A stretch of 64,000 bases of DNA from Thermovibrio ammonificans HB-1 (GCF_000185805.1 NC_014926.1:83501-147500), one strand, 5' to 3'; shown: positions 31,776-41,598, counted from the stretch's first letter. Translations and numbers: made by a program. The notes: generated from the sequence alone by a model not told the origin.

Positions 31776-32704
31776 GCGTAACCCTCGGAGACCCTGCAGG
31801 TATAGGGCCTGAGGTTCTCCTCAAATCTGTAGAGTTCCTCGGGTCCCTTAACCTTCCCGTTGTTGTTTTCGGTTCCTTTAAGGTTTTGGAGTTCTACGCC
31901 CGGCTTCTCGGCCTTGAAAATCCCTTTCGTCCGGTTGATTCTCCGCCGGGTGAGCCCGGGCTTTACCTCCTTGAGAGCTGCTCCCCTTTTGAGTTTGAGC
32001 CCGGCAGGGTGGGGCTCGGCTCCGGAAAGGCTCAGGTTGAGTTCCTCGAAAGGGCCGTGGAGTGGGCGAAGGCGGGATTCTTAAGGGCTCTTGTAACTTT
32101 GCCGATAAACAAGGAGGCGGCAAGGCTCGGCGGCCTTAACTTTCCCGGTCACACCGAGTTCTTTGCCCACGCCTTCAGAGTTGAAGAGTTCGCCATGATG
32201 CTTGCGAACCGCAGGCTGAAAGTTGCCCTTGTAACCACCCACGTTGCCCTTGCAGATGTTCCGAGGCTCATCACGAAAAAGGCGGTTCTCTCAAAGCTGC
32301 TACTCCTTAACAGGTATTTTCCCGGCAAGCGTATAGCCGTTACAGGGCTTAACCCCCACGCAGGTGAGGGCGGGCTTTTCGGCAGGGAAGAGCTTGAGGA
32401 GATAGGGCCGGCTGTAAAGGAAGCGGTTGCAAGGGGAGTTAAGGCTTTCGGCCCTTTCCCGGCCGATACTCTGTTTCCCAAGGCGGCCGCCGGGGAGTTT
32501 GACGTTGTTCTTGCGATGTATCACGACCAGGGCCTTGTTCCAGTGAAGCTCTTGGGTTTTGGCCAAACGGTTAACGTTACGCTGGGCCTTCCGGTTGTGA
32601 GAACGTCGGTAGACCACGGAACGGCTTACGATATTGTGGGTAAGGGAGTTGCCGACCCGGGTAGTTTTCGCCACGCCGTTGAGCTCGCCCTCGAGCTTAG
32701 TTAA
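31760..32704 (+). CDS. pdxA: 4-hydroxythreonine-4-phosphate dehydrogenase PdxA (ATT start)
   Basis: 314 residues if initiation is at ATT 31760. The family N-terminus [18 protein letters not shown] is encoded from 31775, but between the upstream in-frame stop (31733) and it there is no ATG, GTG or TTG. ATT 31760 follows GGAGGTGGAG and gives [14 protein letters not shown], the normal PdxA opening. TTG 31886 would remove about 42 conserved residues. Metal and substrate sites are visible later (NFPGHTEFFAH near 132, NPHAGEGGLFG near 200, MYHDQGLVPVK near 255). PdxA makes a pyridoxal phosphate precursor. Confidence 0.88.
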   Translation: MQQAVGVTLGDPAGIGPEVLLKSVEFLGSLNLPVVVFGSFKVLEFYARLLGLENPFRPVDSPPGEPGLYLLESCSPFEFEPGRVGLGSGKAQVEFLERAVEWAKAGFLRALVTLPINKEAARLGGLNFPGHTEFFAHAFRVEEFAMMLANRRLKVALVTTHVALADVPRLITKKAVLSKLLLLNRYFPGKRIAVTGLNPHAGEGGLFGREELEEIGPAVKEAVARGVKAFGPFPADTLFPKAAAGEFDVVLAMYHDQGLVPVKLLGFGQTVNVTLGLPVVRTSVDHGTAYDIVGKGVADPGSFRHAVELALELS

Positions 32705-32742
32705 AGTTTGTTAAATTTTCTGGGAATCTGTGGAAAAAACGT

Positions 32743-32763
32743 GAAAATTTTGAGGAAATTTTC
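32743..32763 (+). repeat. AT-rich 8-bp hairpin after pdxA
   Basis: GAAAATTT (32743-32750) and AAATTTTC (32756-32763) around TGAGG. It is 39 bases past the pdxA stop and could be a weak terminator; no T-run follows. Confidence 0.35.
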
Positions 32764-32769
32764 AAGATT

Positions 32770-32818
32770 CCCCCTCTAAGATGTGAAAAAATCGTGATAA
32801 ACAGGTTTGAAGAGGGGG
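32770..32818 (+). promoter_or_regulatory. Hairpin-enclosed element with the shared 15-base word (copy B), masking a ribosome site
   Basis: CCCCCTCT (32770-32777) pairs with AGAGGGGG (32811-32818). The loop contains GTGAAAAAATCGTGA (32783-32797) and ACAGG (32801-32805), as in copy A at 13732. The 3' arm is the ribosome-binding site of the peptide gene at 32821. A degenerate copy of the word, GTGGAAAAAACGTGAAAA, lies 53 bases upstream at 32730. Confidence 0.5.
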
Positions 32819-32820
32819 AG

Positions 32821-32892
32821 ATGTGGTTCCAGCTTGCCTTCTGGCTTCTGCTGTTTAACTTTGCCCTCTTTCTGGTTGTTGTCAGCCGTTAG
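32821..32892 (+). CDS. 23-residue single-span membrane peptide
   Basis: ATG 32821 follows AGAGGGGGAG with ideal spacing. The peptide MWFQLAFWLLLFNFALFLVV plus VSR is almost wholly hydrophobic with a basic C-terminal Arg, so it would span the membrane once. It resembles small regulatory or toxin-like membrane peptides, but no family is recognised. The last 4 bases overlap the end of the convergent EAL gene. Evidence is the ribosome site, composition and the regulatory hairpin; it could still be chance. Confidence 0.5.
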   Translation: MWFQLAFWLLLFNFALFLVVVSR

Positions 32893-34877
32893 CCTTCCTC
32901 TACTATTTTCACGAGGAGCTCCTCGAGCGTAAGCGGCTTGCTCAGGTAGTACCCTTGGGCGTATTGGACTCCCAGCTCCTGTAGGACTTTCACGGTCTCT
33001 TCGTTCTCTACGAACTCTCCTACCACCCCTACCTGGAGCTCCTCCCCCAGTGTTGAGATGATTTTTATGACTTTTTTAACAAATGAGTCGCTCTCTACGT
33101 CCTTTATGAGGGTGCCGTCTATCTTCAGGAACTTGAGGATGCCCTTCTTGGCCAGTTCAACCAGGGTTCTAAGCGACGAGTACCCTTTGCCGAAGTCGTC
33201 TATTATGAAGTAGATTTTGTGGTTCTTTGAGACCTCCTCTACAACCTGGGTGTTCTCTACGAAGCGCTGCTCTGTAAGCTCGAGGGTTACCCCGGTTTCA
33301 CCGAAGCTCTCTACAAAGGATTGAAGCTCCTTTATGTAGTTGGGGTCGAGGAGCGACTGGAAGCTTACGTTGATGAAGAGTCTGTTGGTTATGCGCTTTA
33401 TGAGGTTTGCCTTCTCTTTGAGGCGTTTTATAACCAGTGTGTCGAACTCCTCTATAAGGTGGAGGTTGTAGATGGCGTCTATGAATATTCCGGCCGGTAT
33501 GAGCTTCTCCCCGTCCTTTATCCTGCCCAGAACCTCCAGCGTAAAGAGCTCCCTTGTATCTACGGTGTAAATGGGCTGAAAGACAACGTCTACCTCTCCG
33601 TTTTTTATCTTCTTCAGAACGAAGTGCTCGTTGTACTTCTCGTTTAGAATCTCCTCTATTTTCCTCTGGCCCTCGTTTCCGCTCAGGTAAAGGCGGTCTC
33701 TGTTGAGCTTTTTCGCCTCCTTCTTCAGGTTGGAGAAGACCTTTATCAGCTCCTCCGGCGTTACCTGGCCGAAGGGAGGAAGCTCCACGCCCACAACAAG
33801 GGCTTTCAGGTGGAGCCTTTTCCCCTCGGCTTCCGCCGGCTCCTTGAGGGCTTTCTCCACCTTCTCAAGGAGCCGCTTTCCGCTTCCCGTTGTCAGGAGG
33901 TAGAGGTCTGCGGTTACGCCCTTAATGAGGAGCTCGGTTTCTGGCTCTATCTCCCTTTTGAGGCGCTTAATAATCTCCTTTATTGCGCCGGTTACTATTC
34001 CCTCCCCGTATATTGCGTTTAGCGACTTTAGTCCCTGGAAGTCGACCATAAAAACGGTGATTCTTCCCTCTCTCTGGAGGAACTGAATCAGCTTGAAGAA
34101 GCTGTGCTCAAGGTCGGAGTAGGTAACGAAGTAGAGCTCACCGAGAACCTGGGTGAACCTTATCACCTGCTCTTTTAAGTCTTTAAAGACCAGGTAGGCC
34201 TCGTTGAACTGTTTCTTGGAGCAGTAGTAGTAGAGAGAGTCGGCAAGCTTGTGGATGAGGCGGTGGAGCTCGTCAAGGTAGGAGCAGAGGTTCTTGTCCA
34301 TGCACACCATAAGGGACTCGGGGTAGTTGAGAACCTTTGTGAACTCACACTCTTTGTAGTTCTTAAGGGGAAACCGGGAAAGCTCGAGGTCGGCTATGCT
34401 CTCAGAGAGCTCCTCTATCCACTTTGCGTGTTTTTTAAAGAGCAGGTGCTCCTTAAAAGGGGAGTCTAAGACCCGTCTCAGCTCAAGGGCCTCCTTCTTC
34501 AGGTAAGCCCTTGCCACGGCGTTGAGGAGCTTCTGTAGCTTCCTCGAAACCTCAAAGAGCTGCAGTCTATCTATCTCCTTCTCTGCAAGCTGTTCAACCA
34601 GCTTCTCCTTTGCCGCGGTAACTGCTCTATATATGGCAACGTAGGGAACCTGGTAGAGCCTAACGCTCTCTTCAACTTTACCGTTGAGCCTGTTTTTACC
34701 TTCAAGGTTTTCAAGGAACAGGTTTAAAAGCGTTTTCTGGAGTTTTACGAGCTCTTTAAAGGCCCTCTCCTCCTTTACGAACTCCCTGACGAACGGGTCC
34801 CTTGAGAACTCCCTCTCTATCTCCTTGAGGAAGTCGGGAAGCAGCGACTTTAAAAGCTTAAGACTCTCTCTATCCAT
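32889..34877 (-). CDS. Degenerate-GGDEF / EAL c-di-GMP phosphodiesterase-like protein
   Basis: 662 residues. Residues 1-260 are helical with a Cys/His-rich stretch near 150-190 (CMDKNLCSYLDELHRLIH, YYYCSKKQF) that may sense metal or redox. Residues about 265-400 are a GGDEF fold whose active site is lost (GVTADLYLL in place of GGDEF). Residues about 425-655 are an EAL domain with EVLGR, INVSFQSL, LELTEQ, IDDFGKGYSSL (near 558), LKIDGTLI and QGYYLSKP, so catalytic residues look intact and c-di-GMP hydrolysis is likely. No membrane span. Single gene transcribed away from the tRNAs. Confidence 0.87.
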   Translation of the reverse strand: MDRESLKLLKSLLPDFLKEIEREFSRDPFVREFVKEERAFKELVKLQKTLLNLFLENLEGKNRLNGKVEESVRLYQVPYVAIYRAVTAAKEKLVEQLAEKEIDRLQLFEVSRKLQKLLNAVARAYLKKEALELRRVLDSPFKEHLLFKKHAKWIEELSESIADLELSRFPLKNYKECEFTKVLNYPESLMVCMDKNLCSYLDELHRLIHKLADSLYYYCSKKQFNEAYLVFKDLKEQVIRFTQVLGELYFVTYSDLEHSFFKLIQFLQREGRITVFMVDFQGLKSLNAIYGEGIVTGAIKEIIKRLKREIEPETELLIKGVTADLYLLTTGSGKRLLEKVEKALKEPAEAEGKRLHLKALVVGVELPPFGQVTPEELIKVFSNLKKEAKKLNRDRLYLSGNEGQRKIEEILNEKYNEHFVLKKIKNGEVDVVFQPIYTVDTRELFTLEVLGRIKDGEKLIPAGIFIDAIYNLHLIEEFDTLVIKRLKEKANLIKRITNRLFINVSFQSLLDPNYIKELQSFVESFGETGVTLELTEQRFVENTQVVEEVSKNHKIYFIIDDFGKGYSSLRTLVELAKKGILKFLKIDGTLIKDVESDSFVKKVIKIISTLGEELQVGVVGEFVENEETVKVLQELGVQYAQGYYLSKPLTLEELLVKIVEEG

Positions 34878-34949
34878 ACTCTCCTCCGCCTACTTCCCAT
34901 TTTCGGCCTTCTTGAACGCTTTTTAAGGGAGAAATTCCCCCTTCTACTG

Positions 34950-34978
34950 TTGACACCTCCGCCGCCGTTTCCTATATT
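34950..34978 (+). promoter_or_regulatory. Promoter of the tRNA-Val/tRNA-Asp pair
   Basis: TTGACA (34950-34955), 17 bases, TATATT (34973-34978): the clearest sigma-70-type promoter in the window. The start point would be near 34985, about 11 bases before the mature tRNA. Confidence 0.75.
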
Positions 34979-34995
34979 TCCCAGTGTCAACGCGT

Positions 34996-35071
34996 GGGCG
35001 GATAGCTCAGCTGGGAGAGCGCCAGCCTTACAAGCTGGAGGTCACAGGTTCGATCCCTGTTCCGCCCACCA
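34996..35071 (+). tRNA. tRNA-Val (anticodon TAC)
   Basis: Full cloverleaf: acceptor GGGCGGA with TCCGCCC, D-arm AGCTCAGCTGGGAGAGC, anticodon arm CCAGC-CTTACAA-GCTGG with TAC, T-arm ACAGG-TTCGATC-CCTGT. Discriminator A and an encoded CCA (35069-35071). Confidence 0.97.
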
Positions 35072-35078
35072 CTTCCAC

Positions 35079-35157
35079 GGGGACGTAGTTCAGTTCTGGT
35101 TAGAACGCCGGCCTGTCACGCCGGAGGTCGCGGGTTCGAGTCCCGTCGTCCCCGCCA
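35079..35157 (+). tRNA. tRNA-Asp (anticodon GTC)
   Basis: Acceptor GGGGACG with CGTCCCC, anticodon arm CCGGC-CTGTCAC-GCCGG with GTC, T-arm with GGTTCGAGTCC, discriminator G and encoded CCA. It lies 7 bases after tRNA-Val and shares its promoter. Confidence 0.97.
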
Positions 35158-35233
35158 CTTCCCCCTCCAATCCGAGTAATCCCTTGCCCCGCCTGTATAA
35201 TCTTCGTTTAGAGACTATCCCCGGGGAGGAGTT

Positions 35234-36082
35234 ATGAAACTCACCGGCAAGACCGCCGTTTACGGCATAATAGGCCATCCGGTTAAGCACTCCCTCTCTC
35301 CGCTGATGCAGACGGCCGCTTTTGAGGCTCTCGGTATAGATGCCGTTTACGTTCCCTTCAACCTCGCCCCCCAAAATTTGAAGGAGGGTATAGAGGGCCT
35401 GAGAGTTCTCGGAGTGAAGGGTTTTAACGTTACCGTTCCCCATAAGGAGCAAGTTGCCGAGCTTGTGGACTTCCTTGAAGGTGACGCAGAGTTCCTGGGG
35501 GCCGTTAACACCGTAAAGAACGAGGAGGGGCAGCTTACCGGTTACAATACCGACGCCGAAGGTTTCTTGCGCTCGCTCCTTGAAGAGGGCGTAGAGCTTG
35601 AGGGGAAGAAGGCCCTGATGTTCGGTGCCGGGGGAGCGGCAAGGGCCGTAGGCTACGCCCTTTTAAAGGGGGGAGTTAAGTTCCTGCACGTTGTAAACAG
35701 GAGCTTCCCCAAGGCCAAAGCCCTCGGCGAGCTCCTCTCGAGGCGGGGAAACGTCCTCGTTTACCCTCTGAGGGACTCGGTTGTGGAAACGCTCCTTGAT
35801 GAGGCTGATATTATCGTAAACACCACCTCTTTGGGCCTTCACCCCCAAGACCCTCAGCTCTTCGACTACTCTAAAATCCCCGAAGAGAAGGTGGTAGTTG
35901 ATATTATCTACAACCCGCCCCTTACCCCTTTACTCAAAGCGGCCAAGGAGAGAGGCTGTAAGGTTATAAACGGCCTCGGGATGCTGATTCACCAGGGGGC
36001 TGTTGCCTTTGAAATCTGGACCGGCCAGAAGGCTCCGGTTAAGGTTATGAGAGAGGTTCTCGAAGGAGAGCTGTATGGTTAA
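35234..36082 (+). CDS. aroE: Shikimate dehydrogenase
   Basis: 282 residues. NADPH-dependent reduction of 3-dehydroshikimate in aromatic amino-acid synthesis. Motifs: HSLSPLMQTAAFEALG near residue 19, the catalytic Lys in FNVTVPHKE near 66, NTVKNEEGQLTGYNTDAEGF near 93, and the nucleotide loop MFGAGGAARAVGYAL near 130. GGGGAGGAG precedes the ATG. A TATAAT at 35196-35201 may be its own -10 box. It overlaps the next gene by 8 bases. Confidence 0.96.
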   Translation: MKLTGKTAVYGIIGHPVKHSLSPLMQTAAFEALGIDAVYVPFNLAPQNLKEGIEGLRVLGVKGFNVTVPHKEQVAELVDFLEGDAEFLGAVNTVKNEEGQLTGYNTDAEGFLRSLLEEGVELEGKKALMFGAGGAARAVGYALLKGGVKFLHVVNRSFPKAKALGELLSRRGNVLVYPLRDSVVETLLDEADIIVNTTSLGLHPQDPQLFDYSKIPEEKVVVDIIYNPPLTPLLKAAKERGCKVINGLGMLIHQGAVAFEIWTGQKAPVKVMREVLEGELYG

Positions 36083-37346
36083 CTTCCTCAGGGAGCTTGT
36101 AAACTCCGAGGTGTGGCACCTATACGAGCCTTACCTCGTTTCTCTCCTTCTGGGCGGCCTTTTGGGGGTGGAGAGGGAGTTTAAAAAACAGAAGGAGGGA
36201 ACTCCCTCTTTCGGCGGCATCAGAACTTTCATACTCATATCTCTCCTCGGCACCGTTTCTGCCCACCTGGCAGCTGTTTACAACCAGTGGTTCTTAATGG
36301 TGGTCTTCGGTGCAGTAACTCTTCTGGTTCTCCTCGCCCAGTTCCTTGAAGGGCTGCCGGGACTAACGTCGGAGGTTTCGGCCCTTTTAACCTTCTCCAT
36401 AGGGGCACTCTGTTATTTTCGGGAGTTTCAGCTGGCCTCGCTCCTTGCGGTTATGGTGCTCTTTGTGCTCTCCTTTAAGGAGCAGATGCACCGGTTCGTA
36501 AAGCACCTTACGCTGGAAGACCTCTACGCCTTCTTGAAGTTTGCGGCCGTTACGGTTGTTATCTACCCGCTCCTTCCCGACAGGAACTTCCACGGGGTCA
36601 ACCCCAAAGAAGTGTGGACTATGGTTGTTGTTATCTCCTCTATAGACTTCCTCGGTTACGTTTTAACCAAGCTTATAGGTAAGAGGGGGATTCTCGTTGC
36701 CGGTTTTGTGGGCGGGCTCGTCTCTTCAACTGCGGTTACTGCAACTTTTTCCCCCTTGGCAAGGCTCAACCCTTCTCTCACCAGGGAGTACGGCGCCGGT
36801 ATAGTGGGAGCTTCCGCCATAATGTTCCCCCGTATGACCCTACTTGCGGCCATAATAAGCCCTTACTTTGCCAAGTTCCTCCTCATCCCCTCTATGGTTG
36901 CCTTTGCCTTCGGGATGCTCTTTGCCTACAGGCTTACAAGCGGCAAGGGGGCGGAGGAGACCCAGGTGAAGATAGAAAACCCCTTTGAGCTCTCAACGGC
37001 CTTTAAGTTTGGCCTCTTTTACGCCTTTGTCCTATTTGCCTCGAGGAACGCCCTGAAGTACTTCGGAAACTACGGCCTTTACGGGGTTGCCGCCATCTCC
37101 GGTTTGGCAGATGTAGACCCTTTAACCCTTTCCGTTTCCAAGCTCTACGCCTCGGCCTCGGTTGCCCTGTTGCCGGCGATAATTGCCGTTCTGCTTTCGG
37201 CCTTTGTTAACACGCTTTTTAAGTGGTTCCTTACGCTTTCTATGGGAACAAAGGAGCTCTTTAAGGTTACAACGCCCGGGTTTATCGCCCTTGCCGTAGG
37301 CGAGGCTGTGGGGGTTGCGCTCCTCTGGATGGCGGGCTTCAGGTAG
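36075..37346 (+). CDS. MgtC/SapB-like plus DUF4010 membrane protein
   Basis: 423 residues with about ten membrane spans. The N-terminal part has the MgtC-like block LLLGGLLGVEREFKKQ and FGGIRTFILISLLG (residues about 25-60). The rest follows DUF4010 (ISSIDFLGYVLTKLIGKRGILVAGFVGGLVSSTAVT near 190). Such proteins are linked to Mg homeostasis in name only; transport is not shown. It is coupled to aroE by an 8-base overlap. Confidence 0.85.
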   Translation: MVNFLRELVNSEVWHLYEPYLVSLLLGGLLGVEREFKKQKEGTPSFGGIRTFILISLLGTVSAHLAAVYNQWFLMVVFGAVTLLVLLAQFLEGLPGLTSEVSALLTFSIGALCYFREFQLASLLAVMVLFVLSFKEQMHRFVKHLTLEDLYAFLKFAAVTVVIYPLLPDRNFHGVNPKEVWTMVVVISSIDFLGYVLTKLIGKRGILVAGFVGGLVSSTAVTATFSPLARLNPSLTREYGAGIVGASAIMFPRMTLLAAIISPYFAKFLLIPSMVAFAFGMLFAYRLTSGKGAEETQVKIENPFELSTAFKFGLFYAFVLFASRNALKYFGNYGLYGVAAISGLADVDPLTLSVSKLYASASVALLPAIIAVLLSAFVNTLFKWFLTLSMGTKELFKVTTPGFIALAVGEAVGVALLWMAGFR

Positions 37347-37355
37347 GGAGGGTAA

Positions 37356-37376
37356 AGGGGCGGAAGCTCCGCCCCT
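37356..37376. terminator. GC-rich hairpin between convergent genes
   Basis: AGGGGCGG (37356-37363) pairs with CCGCCCCT (37369-37376) over a 5-base loop. It lies between the DUF4010 stop and the rpmA stop and probably serves both; there is no strong T-run. Confidence 0.55.
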
Positions 37377-37381
37377 GTTGG

Positions 37382-37636
37382 TTACTGAACGGGGTAAACG
37401 CTTACGAACTTCTTGTTACGGCGGGTTTCAAACTTTACAACGCCGTCTATCAGGGCAAAGAGGGTGTAGTCGCTGCCCATTCCCACGTTCTGGCCGGGGT
37501 GGATGGAAGTTCCCCTCTGCCTTACGATGATGTTTCCGGCCTTAACGATTTGGCCGTCGTGCCTTTTTACTCCGAGCCTTTTTCCGATGGAGTCCCTACC
37601 GTTTTTGGTGGAACCCATACCTTTCTTATGTGCCAT
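37382..37636 (-). CDS. rpmA: 50S ribosomal protein L27
   Basis: 84 residues with [24 protein letters not shown] at the N-terminus and [15 protein letters not shown] in the middle. The L27 N-terminal tail reaches the peptidyl-transferase centre. It starts directly with MAHKKG, not with a Firmicutes-type cleaved leader. It follows rplU by 25 bases, the usual order. Confidence 0.98.
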   Translation of the reverse strand: MAHKKGMGSTKNGRDSIGKRLGVKRHDGQIVKAGNIIVRQRGTSIHPGQNVGMGSDYTLFALIDGVVKFETRRNKKFVSVYPVQ

Positions 37637-37661
37637 GGCGAACCTCCAATCGGCTTTCGGT

Positions 37662-37970
37662 TTAACCTACGATTTCGTTGATTTGAAGCTCTGTAAAGTG
37701 TTGACGGTGGCCGTACTTACGCTGGTAGTGCTTCTTGGCCTTGTACTTGAAAACGATAATCTTCTTACCCTTACCGTGCCTTACAACGGTGGCCTTAACC
37801 TTTGTTCCCTTGGCTTCAGGTCCTACCTTCACTTCTCCGTTGTCGCCCCTTACCATAAGGGCCTCAAACTCCACCTCGGACCCTTCAGGTAGGTTGAGCT
37901 TCTCAACCTTTATAACCTGACCGGGCTCCACTACGTACTGCTTACCGCCTGTCTTTATTACGGCATACAT
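37662..37970 (-). CDS. rplU: 50S ribosomal protein L21
   Basis: 102 residues. [25 protein letters not shown] opening and the terminal [23 protein letters not shown] are diagnostic (read as two blocks). It is first of the rplU-rpmA pair, driven from the promoter at 38009-38036. Confidence 0.98.
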   Translation of the reverse strand: MYAVIKTGGKQYVVEPGQVIKVEKLNLPEGSEVEFEALMVRGDNGEVKVGPEAKGTKVKATVVRHGKGKKIIVFKYKAKKHYQRKYGHRQHFTELQINEIVG

Positions 37971-38008
37971 GGTGCAACCTCCGTGGTTGGTTAAAAGTGG
38001 ACTGTTAA

Positions 38009-38036
38009 TTTATAACAGCGGTGGCGGTAAGGTCAA
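38009..38036 (-). promoter_or_regulatory. Promoter of rplU-rpmA
   Basis: On the minus strand TTGACC (38036-38031), 16 bases, TATAAA (38014-38009): five of six in each box, about 40 bases before the rplU start. Confidence 0.6.
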
Positions 38037-38113
38037 GGAGAGGTTTGAGGAAATTCCTCTTTAAAACTGTTCCTTTTAAATATAATCGGATTTGAACCGG
38101 ATTGGAGTTTCCG

Positions 38114-38647
38114 ATGGTTCTCTACCCGACCCTGGTCCTCGACAGGACCTACCTTCCCGTCACAGTCTTTTCACACAAGAAGGCCTTCCTCCTTGAGGTT
38201 TTGGGCAGGTGCGAAGTTCTCCAGCACTACTTCTCGGTTTACCTCTACTCTCCTACAAAAAAGTTTCCCGCCCCTTTGGTTGTTAGGGTGCCCGTACTTC
38301 TGCGCCACTGGCAGACCGCCTCTCCCACGCGGAGGGCCGTTTTCATCCGCGACAACTTCACCTGTGCCTACTGCGGCCGCGTGGTGAAAGACAGCGATGC
38401 AACAATAGACCACGTTCTTCCCAAGAGCCGGGGCGGAGAGTGGAGCTGGGAGAACCTTGTGACCTGCTGCTGCGAGTGTAACCAGCGTAAAGGTGACAGA
38501 ACGCCCGAAGAGGCTGGAATGGAGCTGCTGTTTAGGCCGAAGCGCCCCACGGCCTTCGAGGTTGAACTAAACCGCTGGAGGAGGCGGTTTAACAGGGAGT
38601 TCTTGGCCGTTCTCTCCCTTTACGGGGTGAGATTAGAAGAGGGGAAA

Positions 38648-38656
<9 letters not shown>
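38114..38656 (+). CDS. HNH endonuclease-domain protein
   Basis: 180 residues from ATG 38114 (GGAG 6 bases before; TTG 38102 is the alternative). The HNH core is IRDNFTCAYCGRVV, DATIDHVLPKSRGGEWSWENLVT and CCCECNQRKGD (residues about 78-135), with two CxxC zinc pairs and the DH catalytic pair. This stand-alone type (often called HNH family, near DUF-like RecBCD-independent genes) is widespread; role unknown. A TATAAT (38081-38086) lies 28 bases upstream. Its stop lies inside the guaB terminator hairpin. Confidence 0.88.
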
Positions 38657-40185
<1,529 letters not shown>

Positions 40186-40199
40186 GTAGGAGGTGGCCT

Positions 40200-41579
40200 T
40201 TGGAGAAGAAGCTCTGGGGTGGAAGGTTCAAGGAGAGCACAAACAAGCTGGTTGAGCAGTTTACCGAATCGGTCTCCTACGATAAACGTTTGGCCCCCTT
40301 CGATATAGCCGGAAGCGTGGCCCACGTGAGAATGCTCGCCAAGCAGGGAATCCTCTCTAAGGAGGAGGCGGACAGAATCGTTGAAGGCCTCCACAAAGTC
40401 CTTGAAGAGGTTGAGAGCGGGAAGTTTGAGTGGAAGACCGAGCTTGAAGACGTTCACATGAACGTTGAGAAGAGGCTCACAGAGCTTGTGGGCCCCGTGG
40501 GGGGGAAGCTCCACACCGGTCGCTCCCGCAACGACCAGGTTGCAACCGATGTGCGCCTTTACGTTCGCCACGAGATAGAGGAGGTTTTGAAGCTCCTTAA
40601 AGAGCTTCGCCGCGCATTCCTGAAGCAGGCCGAGGAGCACATAGACGTTGTTATGCCCGGCTACACCCACCTTCAGATAGCCCAGCCCGTTCTCTACTCC
40701 CACCACATGCTTGCCTACTACCACATGTTCAAGCGGGATGAGGAGCGATTCAGGGATACACTGAAGAGGGTGAACGTCTCACCCTTAGGTTCTGCCGCCC
40801 TTGCCGGAACCAGCTACCCCCTCGACAGGGAGTTCACTGCGGAGCTTTTGGGGTTCGAGGGGGTTACCCGCAACAGTATGGACGCAGTAAGCGACAGGGA
40901 CTTTGTAGCCGAGACTATATTTAACTGCGCCATGGTTATGATGCACCTGTCCCGCCTATCCGAGGAGCTCATCATCTGGTCTACCGAAGAGTTCGGCTTT
41001 ATCGAGCTTCCCGACGCCTTCTGCACCGGAAGCTCCATAATGCCCCAGAAGAAAAACCCCGACGTTTCCGAGCTCACCCGGGGTAAAACCGGAAGGGTTT
41101 ACGGCGACCTCATGGCCATTCTCACGATACTGAAAGGGCTTCCCCTCACCTACAACAGGGACCTTCAGGAGGACAAGGAGCCCCTGTTCGACGCCCTCGA
41201 CACCGTTAAAATGGCCCTTAAAGTTAACGCCCTTGTAGTTGCCGGTATGAAACCGAAGGCCGAAAGGATGAGAGAACAGGCCCGCAAAGGTTTCTCCCTT
41301 GCCACAGACCTTGCAGACTACCTCGCCAAAAAGGGGATGCCCTTCCGTGAAGCCCACAGGGTTGTGGGCGAGCTTGTGGCCTACTGCCTCGATACCGGTA
41401 AGGAGCTCGACCAGCTCACCCTTGAGGAGTTTAAGAGGTTCTCAGACCTTTTTGGGGAAGACGTCCTCTCGCTCATGAGCGTTGAGGGCTCTGTAAACAG
41501 CAGAAACGTAATAGGCGGAACGGCCAGAGAGCAGGTTCTTAAAGAGATAGAGCGGATAAAGAGCGAAGAGTCCTTTTAA
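40200..41579 (+). CDS. argH: Argininosuccinate lyase
   Basis: 459 residues. Cleaves argininosuccinate to arginine and fumarate. KLWGGRFKE opening, GKLHTGRSRNDQVATD near residue 100, PGYTHLQIAQP near 155, and the superfamily signature GSSIMPQKKNPD near 278 are seen. The start is TTG 40200 with AGGAGG 6 bases upstream. It heads a plus-strand run to the split transketolase, protease and BioH-like genes. Confidence 0.97.
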   Translation: MEKKLWGGRFKESTNKLVEQFTESVSYDKRLAPFDIAGSVAHVRMLAKQGILSKEEADRIVEGLHKVLEEVESGKFEWKTELEDVHMNVEKRLTELVGPVGGKLHTGRSRNDQVATDVRLYVRHEIEEVLKLLKELRRAFLKQAEEHIDVVMPGYTHLQIAQPVLYSHHMLAYYHMFKRDEERFRDTLKRVNVSPLGSAALAGTSYPLDREFTAELLGFEGVTRNSMDAVSDRDFVAETIFNCAMVMMHLSRLSEELIIWSTEEFGFIELPDAFCTGSSIMPQKKNPDVSELTRGKTGRVYGDLMAILTILKGLPLTYNRDLQEDKEPLFDALDTVKMALKVNALVVAGMKPKAERMREQARKGFSLATDLADYLAKKGMPFREAHRVVGELVAYCLDTGKELDQLTLEEFKRFSDLFGEDVLSLMSVEGSVNSRNVIGGTAREQVLKEIERIKSEESF

Positions 41580-41598
41580 GTAAAATCCGGAGGTTGTC

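Noticed and set aside
34950..35237. Plus-strand 95-codon frame over the tRNA region
   Set aside because: It covers the tRNA promoter and both tRNA genes; the frame is incidental.
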